Source of the DNA: an uncultured bacterium
GTDB taxonomy: Bacteria; Cyanobacteriota; Vampirovibrionia; Gastranaerophilales; Gastranaerophilaceae
Assembly (NCBI GenBank): GCA_949284415.1
Contig: CASDVM010000003.1
Location: 1-64,000, forward strand
Length of the DNA stretch: 64,000 bases
Direction: 5' to 3'
Below, piece by piece: positions 51,959 to 60,639 of the stretch; within the stretch, counting starts at the first letter, position 1, and each line of letters starts with the position of its first letter. Made by a program: the position numbers and the translations under genes. The notes beneath the pieces are model-generated. The model ran no database searches, was not told the DNA's origin, and saw nothing but the letters and a program-made list of their open reading frames with translations.

Positions 51959-52755
51959 CTATTTACATCTCATAGCCTTATCCCAGCCAAGTTTCTCAGG
52001 GCAATGCAGGTAATCCATATTTTCATTTAGCAGAACCCATGCAGTACATCCTCTGCCTTGTTCTGTTGCAGGTTTCCCTTTTGAATTTGTAACATCACAA
52101 TAATCCTCAAATGATACTGCATGGTCTTGATGTCCGTAAGGTTTTATTCCTTGAGGTGTAATATAAAACCAAAAAGCACTCACACCAACTTTAGCAGTTT
52201 TTTCAGGCAAAAATACTTCAATATCACCGCATCCTGCAGAGGTTCTGCTGCAATCTTTATTAACCCAGCCTATCATTATTATAGCACCATCAGCTGTAAA
52301 TATTTTATTATGATCATCTGATATTGTTGTACCGCCGCTTGATGAGTAATTCCTTCCGTCAAGAGATAAATACCGTCTGAACGAATGGCTCGTCTTTCCT
52401 GACTGCTTAATATATTTTCTCAAATTATCAGCAAACATGTCCGAGCCGCTCTCATCTAAAACAGCATTACCATCCTCATCTTTTTCTCCGGTATTAGTAG
52501 TAACATAATCCCAGTTTTCTATATCACCGTATTCATTCCTGGCCATTAAAAATGCCTGAGAAAGTATAGAATAAACCTTTTTTAACTGTACAACACGCTG
52601 TTTTTCACGATGCTCCTGAATAAGTGAAGGCAGAGTCATTGCAGCAACAATTCCGATAACTCCTAAAGTTATTAATACCTCAGCAAGCGTAAAACCTTGA
52701 GACGAAGCTGTTAAATGCCCCCCCCCCGATTTACAAAACTTAATAACATCTTCAT
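51959..52755 (-). pseudogene. Type IV prepilin-like protein, off-frame at a G10 tract (phase-variable or frameshift)
   Basis: The main frame reads GFTLAEVLITLGVIGIVAAM, then TLPSLIQEHREKQRVV, a classic type IV prepilin signal and hydrophobic helix. It is followed by a globular domain ending at 51959. The only good start (ATG at 52755, aaaggagacg upstream) is in another frame because of a run of ten G at 52727-52718 (minus strand). From that ATG the peptide stops after 14 codons. With 8 or 11 G it would read MKMLLSFVNRGG(G)HLTASSQ into the prepilin. Length if joined: about 264 residues. Contingency locus or sequencing artefact. Confidence 0.75.
52718..52727. repeat. Poly-G/C tract of ten in the prepilin N-terminal region
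   Basis: Ten consecutive C on the plus strand (ten G on the coding strand), between the start codon and the prepilin signal. In frame only with 8, 11 or 14 residues. It is unlike the rest of this AT-rich sequence and typical of slippage-driven phase variation. Confidence 0.85.
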
Positions 52756-52930
52756 AATCGTCTCCTTTATTTAAACTTTTATATTCATATACACTTGTAT
52801 TTTAACATATATTTTTGAAGATTTCAATATATTGTTTCTGTTTTGAGATTAACCCGCTTTCGCTATTGTAGCCCGTACGGGAATCTACTCTTATACAACA
52901 GTTTTTCCCTGCGCTATTACAAGTAAATAA

Positions 52931-52956
52931 AAAGGACGGATAAACCCGTCCTTTTT
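52931..52956 (+). terminator. Terminator before the AIPR gene
   Basis: AAAGGACGG, a 6-nt loop, CCGTCCTTT, then TTATTT. It could also act for leftward transcripts. Confidence 0.75.
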
Positions 52957-52972
52957 ATTTACCATAGAGTTT

Positions 52973-53023
52973 ACGAGTTCAGAACCTGGTTGCTCGAGAA
53001 TGTGGCATAAAATTTGTAATGAT
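52973..53023 (+). repeat. Leader repeat, copy 1 (upstream of AIPR gene)
   Basis: ACGAGTTCAGAACCTGGTTG, then CTCGAGAATGTGGCATAAAA, then TTTGTAATGAT. About three quarters identical to 54891-54940. Confidence 0.6.
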
Positions 53024-53069
53024 GCCAATATTATTTTTGTGTTATAATATCATTTATATTAGGTGGCAT

Positions 53070-54818
53070 ATGTATCAGAAAATTTTAACCGATATTGGAC
53101 AAGATTATTATCAGACGACATACCAAAATGATGGACAGAGATTTGTAGCTTGGTATCTAAGAAATATCCATAACCTCGATATTTGTGAAACTAAAGACTG
53201 CATTACAGACGGAGCCGGAGATAAACAAATTGATGCAATATATATCGACAATGAAAATAGTACAATTTACATCATTCAGGGTAAATTCTATCAAGATTCA
53301 TCTGTTGATGCAGAACCCCTAAGAGAAGTTTTGTCTTCATGGGTTCAAATTAAAAATCTAGAAAAACTTCAAAATGGTGCAAATCAAAAACTCCAAATAA
53401 AAATCCAAGAAATGGCCACCGCAATAGAAGATAACTATGACATTTGTTTTGAACTAATAGTCACCTCTGAACTAACAGAATCTGCAAAAAAAGATTTGGA
53501 AGTATTTCAAAAAGAGCTTTCTGAAGATGAAACTTTACAAGCAAATTTATTTGTAATCGATAATGATTTATTGAAATATAAATATGATGAAGCCTTAAAT
53601 AAAAATAGGCCTTATATTAATTATAATTTTACCCTTGAAGAAGGGAAATATATGCAACTTTTCATAGGTAACACTAAGGCTGTAATAGCTGCAATACCAC
53701 TAAAAGACTGTGTAAAAATCCCAGGAATCAAGGATGGAAGTCTTTTCCGTAAAAATGTTCGACAGTCTCTTGGAACTAACAATAAAGTTAATAAGGGAAT
53801 TGCATATACCATAAAGAATAGTGCTAAAGATTTTTTCTTTTTCCATAACGGAATAACTGCAATATGCTCATATATGAATATTAAAAACAATTTATTATCA
53901 GTAAAAGAACTAAATGTGGTAAACGGTTGTCAATCTTTAAATACTATTTTTAGTTGCAGCGAATCAGCAAAAAAATGTTCCAAAGCATACATAATGTTCC
54001 GATTTTATGAAATAGAAAATGCTGATAAAGCTGACAAGATTAGTACTTCAACAAATAGCCAGAGTGCTGTTAAAGCAAGAGACCTGAGAAGTAATGATAA
54101 ATCTGTACTTGAAATGAAAAAAGCATATGAACAATATTATCCAAGAGGCTATTTTAAAACAAAGCGCGGTGAAAATGTTGACAATACTAGATATAATACA
54201 ACATATATTGTTGATTTAACAGAACTTGGCAAACAGTTAATTGCATGGCATTCACAACGACCCACAATTTCGTATAGCGAAACTAAAATTTTCGATAAAT
54301 ATTTTGACCAATTATTTCGCAGAACCTATTCACCGGAAAACATTCAAGCTTTACATGAATTGTTTAATGCATTATATAAAAAATGGAATAAAGAAAATCC
54401 AATGGGGTTAAACGAAACCTTATTAGCAATGAAAGCATATGCACCCTATCATCAACTTTATGCCATTTCAGTGATTTTTTGTGAAGTTAACAAAATGAAT
54501 GACTCAGTACCATCACCTTCTGTGGTACTTGAAAAAATGAAAAACAGTAATAATCTGGATATTATTATTGATACAGCGGGTAATTGTTTAAACCTGGCTA
54601 TGGAAACGGCTTCTTCAGAAGCTACTGATAATGGTAAAATTTTTGTACCTCAAAATTGGATAAAATCTAAAACTTCCTTAAAAGATATTAGAACAGCAGT
54701 CAAACAATATCTTGCTAGTTTAAGAATATTCCCTGATGGTAAAAAAATGCTGGAAAAATTTACTCTTGATTTAAAAATGCCAAAGGAAAATTTTGAAGCA
54801 AGATGGACAGCAGATTAG
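53070..54818 (+). CDS. AIPR family (abortive infection phage resistance) protein
   Basis: 582 residues from the ATG at 53070 (aggtgg upstream). A TGTTATAAT extended -10 is at 53040-53048. The N-terminal half (GQRFVAWYLRNIHNLDI, then DGAGDKQIDAIYIDNENSTI and YIIQGKFYQ) has a nuclease-like D...QxK pattern. The central block FFFFHNGITAICSYMNIKNN, then ELNVVNGCQSLNTIF, is the AIPR signature (HNG and NGCQS). AIPR proteins (Pfam PF10592) are linked to phage resistance by abortive infection. It heads a defence island. Confidence 0.9.
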   Translation: MYQKILTDIGQDYYQTTYQNDGQRFVAWYLRNIHNLDICETKDCITDGAGDKQIDAIYIDNENSTIYIIQGKFYQDSSVDAEPLREVLSSWVQIKNLEKLQNGANQKLQIKIQEMATAIEDNYDICFELIVTSELTESAKKDLEVFQKELSEDETLQANLFVIDNDLLKYKYDEALNKNRPYINYNFTLEEGKYMQLFIGNTKAVIAAIPLKDCVKIPGIKDGSLFRKNVRQSLGTNNKVNKGIAYTIKNSAKDFFFFHNGITAICSYMNIKNNLLSVKELNVVNGCQSLNTIFSCSESAKKCSKAYIMFRFYEIENADKADKISTSTNSQSAVKARDLRSNDKSVLEMKKAYEQYYPRGYFKTKRGENVDNTRYNTTYIVDLTELGKQLIAWHSQRPTISYSETKIFDKYFDQLFRRTYSPENIQALHELFNALYKKWNKENPMGLNETLLAMKAYAPYHQLYAISVIFCEVNKMNDSVPSPSVVLEKMKNSNNLDIIIDTAGNCLNLAMETASSEATDNGKIFVPQNWIKSKTSLKDIRTAVKQYLASLRIFPDGKKMLEKFTLDLKMPKENFEARWTAD

Positions 54819-54890
54819 TTTATACATGCTAATTAACGGTTGGAAACATCATTTAATGCTCAACAACAGGATTATTTTTAATAGCAAAAT

Positions 54891-54940
54891 ACAAGTTAAG
54901 AACTTGACTACTTGCGAATGTCGCGTAAAATGTGAATGAA
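54891..54940 (+). repeat. Leader repeat, copy 2 (upstream of the Gabija-like operon)
   Basis: ACAAGTTAAGAACTTGACTA, then CTTGCGAATGTCGCGTAAAA, then TGTGAATGA. Counterpart of 52973-53023. The rest of 54819-55008 contains no gene. Confidence 0.6.
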
Positions 54941-55008
54941 TATTAACATAGGCTTGCATAAATTTCTTTATTTATAAATAATAAATAATAAAGGAGTTAT
55001 CTAACCCT

Positions 55009-55425
55009 ATGACAGAAGAAAAGAATGCCATTACGGAAGATAATATAGAAGAAAAAATAAAAAAACTTTTTGAAAAACTAGAAGAGATTGAAACTCGATA
55101 CACTAATCTACAACAACAAGTTGGGTATATTACTACTGATGTTGAAGATTTAAGCAATAAACCTGATGAAATAACTAATAATTTTAGCAAATCTGAAAAT
55201 AAAATAAATGATATTTTGCAACAGTTCAATAATACACTAAATGATTATAATGGTAGACTTAGCTCGTTAGAAAATCAGGCCGATACTTATAAAACAGATA
55301 TTGAAACAAAAATTGGGGAGTTAGATGAAAAAATAAAAGAATGGATGGGGAAAAATACAGAGTACCTTAATAAACAAAAAGAAAATATTGAGAAAAAGGT
55401 ATTTAATGCAGATTGTAGAAGTTGA
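55009..55425 (+). CDS. Coiled-coil protein heading the Gabija-like operon
   Basis: 138 residues, almost all coiled coil. Regular heptads run from about 10 to 120 (EEKIKKLFEKLEEIETRYTN, LENQADTYKTDIETKIGEL, DEKIKEWMGKNTEYLNKQKE). There is no signal peptide or transmembrane helix. aaaggagtta precedes the ATG. The last 20 nt overlap the start of the ATPase gene, so translation is coupled. Gabija systems are usually described as two genes (gajA, gajB). A coiled-coil third gene may be an accessory or regulator, possibly an oligomerising partner of GajA. Function not known from sequence. Confidence 0.7.
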   Translation: MTEEKNAITEDNIEEKIKKLFEKLEEIETRYTNLQQQVGYITTDVEDLSNKPDEITNNFSKSENKINDILQQFNNTLNDYNGRLSSLENQADTYKTDIETKIGELDEKIKEWMGKNTEYLNKQKENIEKKVFNADCRS

Positions 55426-57097
55426 TATTAAGAATTTTAGGGGTATTAAGGCATTTAAACAGTCTTTTTATAATAAAAAATTAGTTTGCCTTATTGGTAG
55501 GGGAGATAGTGGAAAATCTACTATTCTTGACGCAATAGCTTATGCGTTATCACCGAACTGGAATGTACCATTTAATGATAATGATTTTTATAACGGTGAT
55601 ACTTCTATTCCTATTACTATTGATATTTCTATTATGGTACCTGAAAATTTTTTGTCAGAAGATAAGTATGGCATGTATTTGAGGGGGTGGGATTCTGCCA
55701 ATAATAAGATTAGTAACGAGCTTAAAGAAGAATATGAACGTATTATTACTATCAGATTAGAGGTTGCTGATGATTTAGAACCTCACTGGTATGTTTATAA
55801 TGAGTGTCAGGAAGAAAATAAGAAAGATATTAATAATAAAGATAGAGCTAAATTTAACTGTTTTATGGTTTCCGATTACCTTGAAAAACATTTTACTTGG
55901 GGAAGTGGAACTCCACTTTATGCTATTTCAAAAGGTGATATGGATTTAAGTGAATATAATAGTAAATTTATAAAGCCTATTAGAGATGCTGTTAATAAAA
56001 TAAACGAGAATGATTTTAGCTCTTTAAATAAATGTTTCGAGGATTCTATATCTTCTGAATTGATACCTATAGCTAATACTAAAACTAAATTGGAGGCAAG
56101 AGATGTTCATTTTAGTATAAGCAAATTATCTCTTCATGATAAAAATGGTATACCTTATCGCTTGAAAGGTAAAGGTAGTAAGCGTTTGTTATCTACTACA
56201 ATTCAACTTGCAACTGCTAAAGAAGGCGGTATCACCTTAATAGATGAAATTGAACAAGGATTAGAACCCGATAGGATAAAAAAACTCGTAAATTTAATTA
56301 AAACTACCGCTCAAGAAAGCGATAGTCAAATCTTTATAACAACTCATTCAAATAATGTTATAACCGAACTTGGAGCTGAAAATATCTTTATAATAAGACG
56401 AAACGATACTGATGGTACAGTAATCGCAAAAGAAGTTCCCAAAGAATTAACCGATATTGTTAGAGCTTGCGCAGAAGCGTTTTTTGCCAAAAAGGTAATA
56501 GTTTGTGAAGGTAAAACCGAAGTCGGAATTTGTAGAGCTATAGACAATTATTTAAAAGAAAACAAAGAGCATGTAATGTCATATTATGGTTGCATTGCAA
56601 TCGAAGGTTCAGGTTCTGAGTTTGCAAAACGCAGCCATGCAATTAAAAACTTAGGATTTGAAACCTTAGTACTTTGTGACTCAGACACAGGATGCACGCC
56701 ATCTAAAGAGGATTTGAAGAATATTGGTGTAATATTATGTGATTGCGAAGAGGGCAATAAAATTGAAACACAAATTTTTAAAGACTTACCATATGAAGCT
56801 GTTAAAGAAATTGTTCAATATGCTATAGAAGAAAGATACAACTCTGATGAAAGTCATTTTTTTGATTCTGCTAAGGCAAAAAATTCAAAATTCCCTAGTC
56901 ATTGGAAAGATAATGATTATGAATTGGTTAGAAAAACCCTTGCTGATATTTCTATTATTAAAGATAAAGAGTGGTTTAAGAGAATTGATAGAGGTGAAGA
57001 ATTAGGCAATCTCATTTTTAAATACTTTGATAATATTAATGATGAAACCTGCTTAAAAAAACAATTAAAGCAAATCATGAGGTGGATTGAAAGTTAA
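55406..57097 (+). CDS. gajA: OLD family ATPase-TOPRIM nuclease, GajA-like
   Basis: 563 residues from the ATG at 55406 (aaaaaggt upstream). ABC-type ATPase: Walker A GRGDSGKST (31-39), signature region KGKGSKRLLSTTI, Walker B TLIDEIEQG (277-285), H-loop TTHSN. A TOPRIM domain (about 360-450) follows, with VIVCEGKTEVG (catalytic Glu368) and the acidic pair DSD (425-427). The fold and length match GajA of the Gabija anti-phage system. It is paired with a UvrD-like helicase (next gene, 1-nt overlap). OLD nucleases with other partners exist, so Gabija-like is the safer name. Confidence 0.87.
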   Translation: MQIVEVDIKNFRGIKAFKQSFYNKKLVCLIGRGDSGKSTILDAIAYALSPNWNVPFNDNDFYNGDTSIPITIDISIMVPENFLSEDKYGMYLRGWDSANNKISNELKEEYERIITIRLEVADDLEPHWYVYNECQEENKKDINNKDRAKFNCFMVSDYLEKHFTWGSGTPLYAISKGDMDLSEYNSKFIKPIRDAVNKINENDFSSLNKCFEDSISSELIPIANTKTKLEARDVHFSISKLSLHDKNGIPYRLKGKGSKRLLSTTIQLATAKEGGITLIDEIEQGLEPDRIKKLVNLIKTTAQESDSQIFITTHSNNVITELGAENIFIIRRNDTDGTVIAKEVPKELTDIVRACAEAFFAKKVIVCEGKTEVGICRAIDNYLKENKEHVMSYYGCIAIEGSGSEFAKRSHAIKNLGFETLVLCDSDTGCTPSKEDLKNIGVILCDCEEGNKIETQIFKDLPYEAVKEIVQYAIEERYNSDESHFFDSAKAKNSKFPSHWKDNDYELVRKTLADISIIKDKEWFKRIDRGEELGNLIFKYFDNINDETCLKKQLKQIMRWIES

Positions 57098-58602
57098 TGA
57101 CTTATGATGAATTACTTGAAGAATTTTTATCAAAGAAGAAAAGTTTATTAGTTTCACCTGCTGGCTATGGTAAAACTTATACAATAGTAGAATGTGTTAA
57201 GAAAGTTCAGGGTAAGAGTTTAATTCTAACCCATACCCATGCAGGAATTGCAGCAATAAAAAAGAAATTGTTTTCTGCAAATATTTCGAAAGACAAGTAT
57301 CAAGTAGAAACAATAACAAGTTACGCTCAGAAGTATGTTAAATCTTTCTATGTGGGTGAATTGCCATCCATAGATGAAAAGAATTATTGGCAATTTATCC
57401 TGAAAAAAGCAGAAAGTATTTTCAAAATATCACATATAAGAGAGGTTATACACTCCACATACAATAATCTGTTTGTTGATGAGTATCAAGATTGTACCAT
57501 TTCACAGCATAAAATGATTTTAGCTCTTGCAGAAATTCTCCCTACCCATATACTAGGAGACCCTTTACAGGGAATTATGGAATTTGGTGAAAAATTAGTT
57601 GATTTTACCAATGACTTAACGGACTTTGATATTTTGCCTGAACTTGATACTCCGCATCGCTGGTATCAAGATGGAAATAATAGACAATTAGGAGATTTTC
57701 TTAAAGATGTACGAGCAAAACTAATAGATGATATTCCACAAAGTATTGATTTAAATGGTATTTCTAACGATATTATTACTGTTGTAAAAACAAATGAAGA
57801 AATTTATGACACGGAATTTTTAAGTAATCCTGAAAATCGTTATAAAAAATATATTAAACAATTAATTAACAATCCAAACCACAATCCTATTTATGAGAGT
57901 CTTTTAATATTAGTTCCCGAATATCCTACTAGTACTCGACCGCATGGCACCATTACTGATAGAGCGAAAATTAAAAACATAATTGATTTTAACCATCAAC
58001 TAGAGCTATTAGAGGCAATCGACGGTAAAGATTTCTATAATTTAGCTAAAGATATTGATACTCTAATCTCAAGTATTCATAATGCAAGGTTGCCTATCAA
58101 AAAGATTAAAGAAAATGTTTTAGAAAAATTATTTAATAAAACGGATATAAATACATGGATTAAGGACAGTACGATAATAAATAAACGTAACCCAGAAGAA
58201 AAACAAAAAGCTGAAACATTAAAAATTTTAATCACTAATTTTATAGAAACCCCATCGGCTAAAAACCTCTACTTATTATTGAAATTTCTCAAAGATAACT
58301 TAAAATTGAAAAATCAACGTTATTCCTTATTAAAAAGTATCTTGGATTGTTTATGTGCTGAAAATACAGAATCCATTTATAAAGCTATGATTAACCAGAG
58401 AAATAGAATAAGAAGAGTGGGACGAAAAGTTGAAGGAAAGTGTCTCGGCACAACAGCCCTTACTAAAGGATTAGAGTTTGATACCGTAGCAATTTTAGAT
58501 GCACATAACTTTACTTGTCCTAAAAATCTTTATGTAGCATTAACACGAGCTTCTAAAAAATTAATAATTTTCTCTAAAACTTTAACATTAACTTTCCGGT
58601 AA
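57097..58602 (+). CDS. gajB: UvrD-like helicase, GajB-like
   Basis: 501 residues. SF1 helicase motifs: Walker A SPAGYGKTYT (20-29), motif II VDEYQDCTIS (127-136), THTHAGIAAI for motif Ia, and the C-terminal motifs KGLEFDTVAILDAH (V) and YVALTRASKKLIIFS (VI). No nuclease domain. It starts within the stop of gajA (TAATG, 1-nt overlap). Length and partner match GajB, which senses DNA ends or free DNA and activates GajA. Same operon as the coiled-coil gene. Confidence 0.87.
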   Translation: MTYDELLEEFLSKKKSLLVSPAGYGKTYTIVECVKKVQGKSLILTHTHAGIAAIKKKLFSANISKDKYQVETITSYAQKYVKSFYVGELPSIDEKNYWQFILKKAESIFKISHIREVIHSTYNNLFVDEYQDCTISQHKMILALAEILPTHILGDPLQGIMEFGEKLVDFTNDLTDFDILPELDTPHRWYQDGNNRQLGDFLKDVRAKLIDDIPQSIDLNGISNDIITVVKTNEEIYDTEFLSNPENRYKKYIKQLINNPNHNPIYESLLILVPEYPTSTRPHGTITDRAKIKNIIDFNHQLELLEAIDGKDFYNLAKDIDTLISSIHNARLPIKKIKENVLEKLFNKTDINTWIKDSTIINKRNPEEKQKAETLKILITNFIETPSAKNLYLLLKFLKDNLKLKNQRYSLLKSILDCLCAENTESIYKAMINQRNRIRRVGRKVEGKCLGTTALTKGLEFDTVAILDAHNFTCPKNLYVALTRASKKLIIFSKTLTLTFR

Positions 58603-58629
58603 GAATATGGCAATTTGCCGGCAAAATAT

Positions 58630-59847
58630 TTATTCCCATAAATTATTTATTGGAACAGTATACATGCCATTCTTCCAGTGCATTGTACGCTCACCTGTAT
58701 ATATAACAATCCCTGTAAAAGGTTTATCTTTTGCCATGTTATCTCTAAACCATTCTAAATGCTTAAAGGAATCCAACTTAATATCTGTGCCTGATTTAAC
58801 TTCTATACCATATATGGCATTATCTGTTTCTATAATAAAGTCAATTTCACGTTTCCTGCTATCTCTATAATGAGATAAAACAACATTTCGCTCTAACTCA
58901 ACTTGTGGTATTAACTGATTATATACAAATGTTTCTGTAAGTTTACCGGATTTATCACTATCTTTGTAAACTTCTTTTTCATTCCAGTTTAAAATCGAAC
59001 ACATCAGACCTGTGTCACACATAAAATACTTATCTCTATCGTTAGCTGTTTCATAATCTCTACTAAACCAAGCCGGTACAGAGTCTATTAAATAAACTTT
59101 TTCTAACAGGCTTAAATATTCATCTAGTGTAGGTCTTGATATAGCAAGTTCCCTTGATAAATCAGACTTGGTTATAAATTTAGAAGAATATGCGTTAATA
59201 ATATTAAACAGCATTCTTAACTTTGTTTGCCGTTTTATGTTAGCAATGTATTTTAAATCATGGTCAAGGATTAAGTCTGTATAATCCTCATACCAATCTT
59301 TTACGTTTATTTCATCTTGATGTAATAAGGGTTCCGGAAATCCGCCTTTAAAAGCTATTTCAATAATTTTACGTTTATCATAACCGTTATTATTTATAAA
59401 TTTCTTGTTCATTAAACGGTTAAAAAATTTAGGTTGTAAGTCTAAAAATTCACCATAAGTAAAGGGTCTTAAGCGAATTTTCTTTGCTCTGCCGGCTAAG
59501 GATTCTTTAACAGACGGCAGACTTTGAATATCCGCAGAGCCGGTTATTATATACTGTCCGTACCTTGTATCTGAATCCACAGCCTTTTTAATTGCAGTAA
59601 TGAGTTTAGGCACCCTCTGGATTTCATCAATAATCATGGTCTGCTTGTTATGCTTAATAAATCCATTAGGGTCAGAGTTTGCAACATCTTCTTCATCATC
59701 AAGAGTAACGTATTCAAAGTCATTAGGTTTTGCAAGTTCAAATGCAAGAGTTGTTTTACCGCATTGTCTTGCGCCGACAAGGACTGTAACCCGTCTGGTT
59801 GCAAGCGAAGTTTTAATTTTATCCTCAATCCATCTTTGCTTTACCAT
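58630..59847 (-). CDS. AAA ATPase with C-terminal DUF4143
   Basis: 405 residues from the ATG at 59847; TATAAT 6 nt upstream and TTTACA 17 bp before that. AAA_14 part: VLVGARQCGKTTLAFELAK (P-loop), DEIQRVPKL (Walker B), ITGSADIQ (sensor). DUF4143 part: SYAKFITKSDLSRELAISRP-type segment, then VVLSHYRDSRKREIDFIIET and GIEVKSGTDI, which carries the D...ExK nuclease-like motif. Such proteins are common and of unknown role. It converges on the Gabija-like operon, 27 bp apart. Confidence 0.9.
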   Translation of the reverse strand: MVKQRWIEDKIKTSLATRRVTVLVGARQCGKTTLAFELAKPNDFEYVTLDDEEDVANSDPNGFIKHNKQTMIIDEIQRVPKLITAIKKAVDSDTRYGQYIITGSADIQSLPSVKESLAGRAKKIRLRPFTYGEFLDLQPKFFNRLMNKKFINNNGYDKRKIIEIAFKGGFPEPLLHQDEINVKDWYEDYTDLILDHDLKYIANIKRQTKLRMLFNIINAYSSKFITKSDLSRELAISRPTLDEYLSLLEKVYLIDSVPAWFSRDYETANDRDKYFMCDTGLMCSILNWNEKEVYKDSDKSGKLTETFVYNQLIPQVELERNVVLSHYRDSRKREIDFIIETDNAIYGIEVKSGTDIKLDSFKHLEWFRDNMAKDKPFTGIVIYTGERTMHWKNGMYTVPINNLWE

Positions 59848-59853
59848 AATTGG

Positions 59854-59882
59854 ATTATAGCATTCTTTTACCATTTTGTAAA
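59854..59882 (-). promoter_or_regulatory. Promoter of the AAA/DUF4143 gene
   Basis: Minus strand TTTACA (59877-59882), 17-bp spacer, TATAAT (59854-59859), with the ATG 6 nt later: a clear leaderless arrangement. Confidence 0.8.
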
Positions 59883-59960
59883 GTAGAAGTGTGTTAAAAT
59901 GTAAAATATGTATCTGTTATTTTGTAAAATATATAAGTGCAATTTTGCAAAATACAGGTC

Positions 59961-60332
59961 TTAATTTATCCATTTTATAACTGTTTCGCCTTTATACCCC
60001 TTAACCCACACAAACCATGCATAAGCAATAGCACTGCTGTTGTATGTCTTAAAATCGCCATTTTTAGCACAATTTATACGACTGCTTGATACGTAAATAG
60101 TTTTAGGTGGATATAAGGTAAAAAGTTTCTTCCTGCTCTGACTTTCTAAGAACAGGACTTTTAGGAACATACAAACCTTTCTGCCTTCATCGACTTTGTT
60201 TAAAGCATGTTCGACAAATTCTTGAGCGTATTTGTATGGCGGATTGGTGACTATATCACCATTATGATAAGGCTGTGTATGGGATAAGAAATCTTCTACA
60301 CTTCCATATCCTCTATTAATAAGGTCACTTCA
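59961..60332 (-). pseudogene. Phage-type N6-adenine methyltransferase, 5'-truncated
   Basis: Open from about 60332 to the stop at 59961. It reads DLINRGYGSVEDFLSHTQPY, then NGDIVTNPPYKYAQEFVEHA, with the catalytic NPPY. It ends with SSSRINCAKNGDF, AYAWFVWVKGYKGETVIKWI. This is the C-terminal half of a phage DNA adenine methyltransferase. The start is missing: upstream the frame hits a stop and joins the lipoprotein leader (60296-60412) out of frame. An internal ATG at 60170 is unlikely to give a working enzyme. Confidence 0.8.
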
Positions 60333-60412
60333 GATATTGTACAACCAATATGTAAAGTTAGTAAAACACAAGCAAGTAATAAATTTTTTTTATGGATTGC
60401 TTTAAATTTCAA
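60296..60412 (-). pseudogene. Lipoprotein leader remnant
   Basis: TTG start at 60412 with gagagga upstream. It reads MKFKAIHKKNLLLACVLLTL, then HIGC, a lipoprotein signal with a lipobox-like LHIGC. It continues TISEVTLLIEDMEV and stops at 60296. The end overlaps the methyltransferase fragment in another frame, so a deletion probably joined two unrelated genes near 60332. Confidence 0.55.
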
Positions 60413-60430
60413 AATTAGTCCTCTCAATAA

Positions 60431-60458
60431 ATACACCATAATATTCAAAATGGTGTAT
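60431..60458. promoter_or_regulatory. Inverted repeat, possible operator
   Basis: ATACACCAT (60431-60439) and ATGGTGTAT (60450-60458), a perfect 9-bp inverted pair with a 10-bp spacer. It lies just upstream of the lipoprotein leader and is a candidate repressor operator. The remainder to 60639 is AT-rich with no gene. Confidence 0.5.
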
Positions 60459-60639
60459 AATGCTGAAAAGAGAGATTAATCGCTTATTTTCAAAGTTAGA
60501 TATTCTTTACATTTTGTAAAAAATACATCAAAAGTATTAAAGCTTTTTATTGTCATGTCCGTAAAAATATGCTATAAAAGCTAGATAATGTAAAAATTAC
60601 ATCAATATGAATAGTTTAATGCTTTTTAAAATTGTGCAT

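Larger units (their letters stand above)
52756..53069. other. Intergenic region with terminator and direct repeat
   Basis: No gene found in 314 bp. It holds the prepilin promoter, a terminator (52931-52956), the first copy of the repeated leader (52973-53023) and the AIPR promoter. Confidence 0.6.

Noticed and set aside
58607-58870. Rightward gene opposite the AAA/DUF4143 gene
   Set aside because: It is antisense to a strongly supported gene and has no ribosome site or recognisable family.
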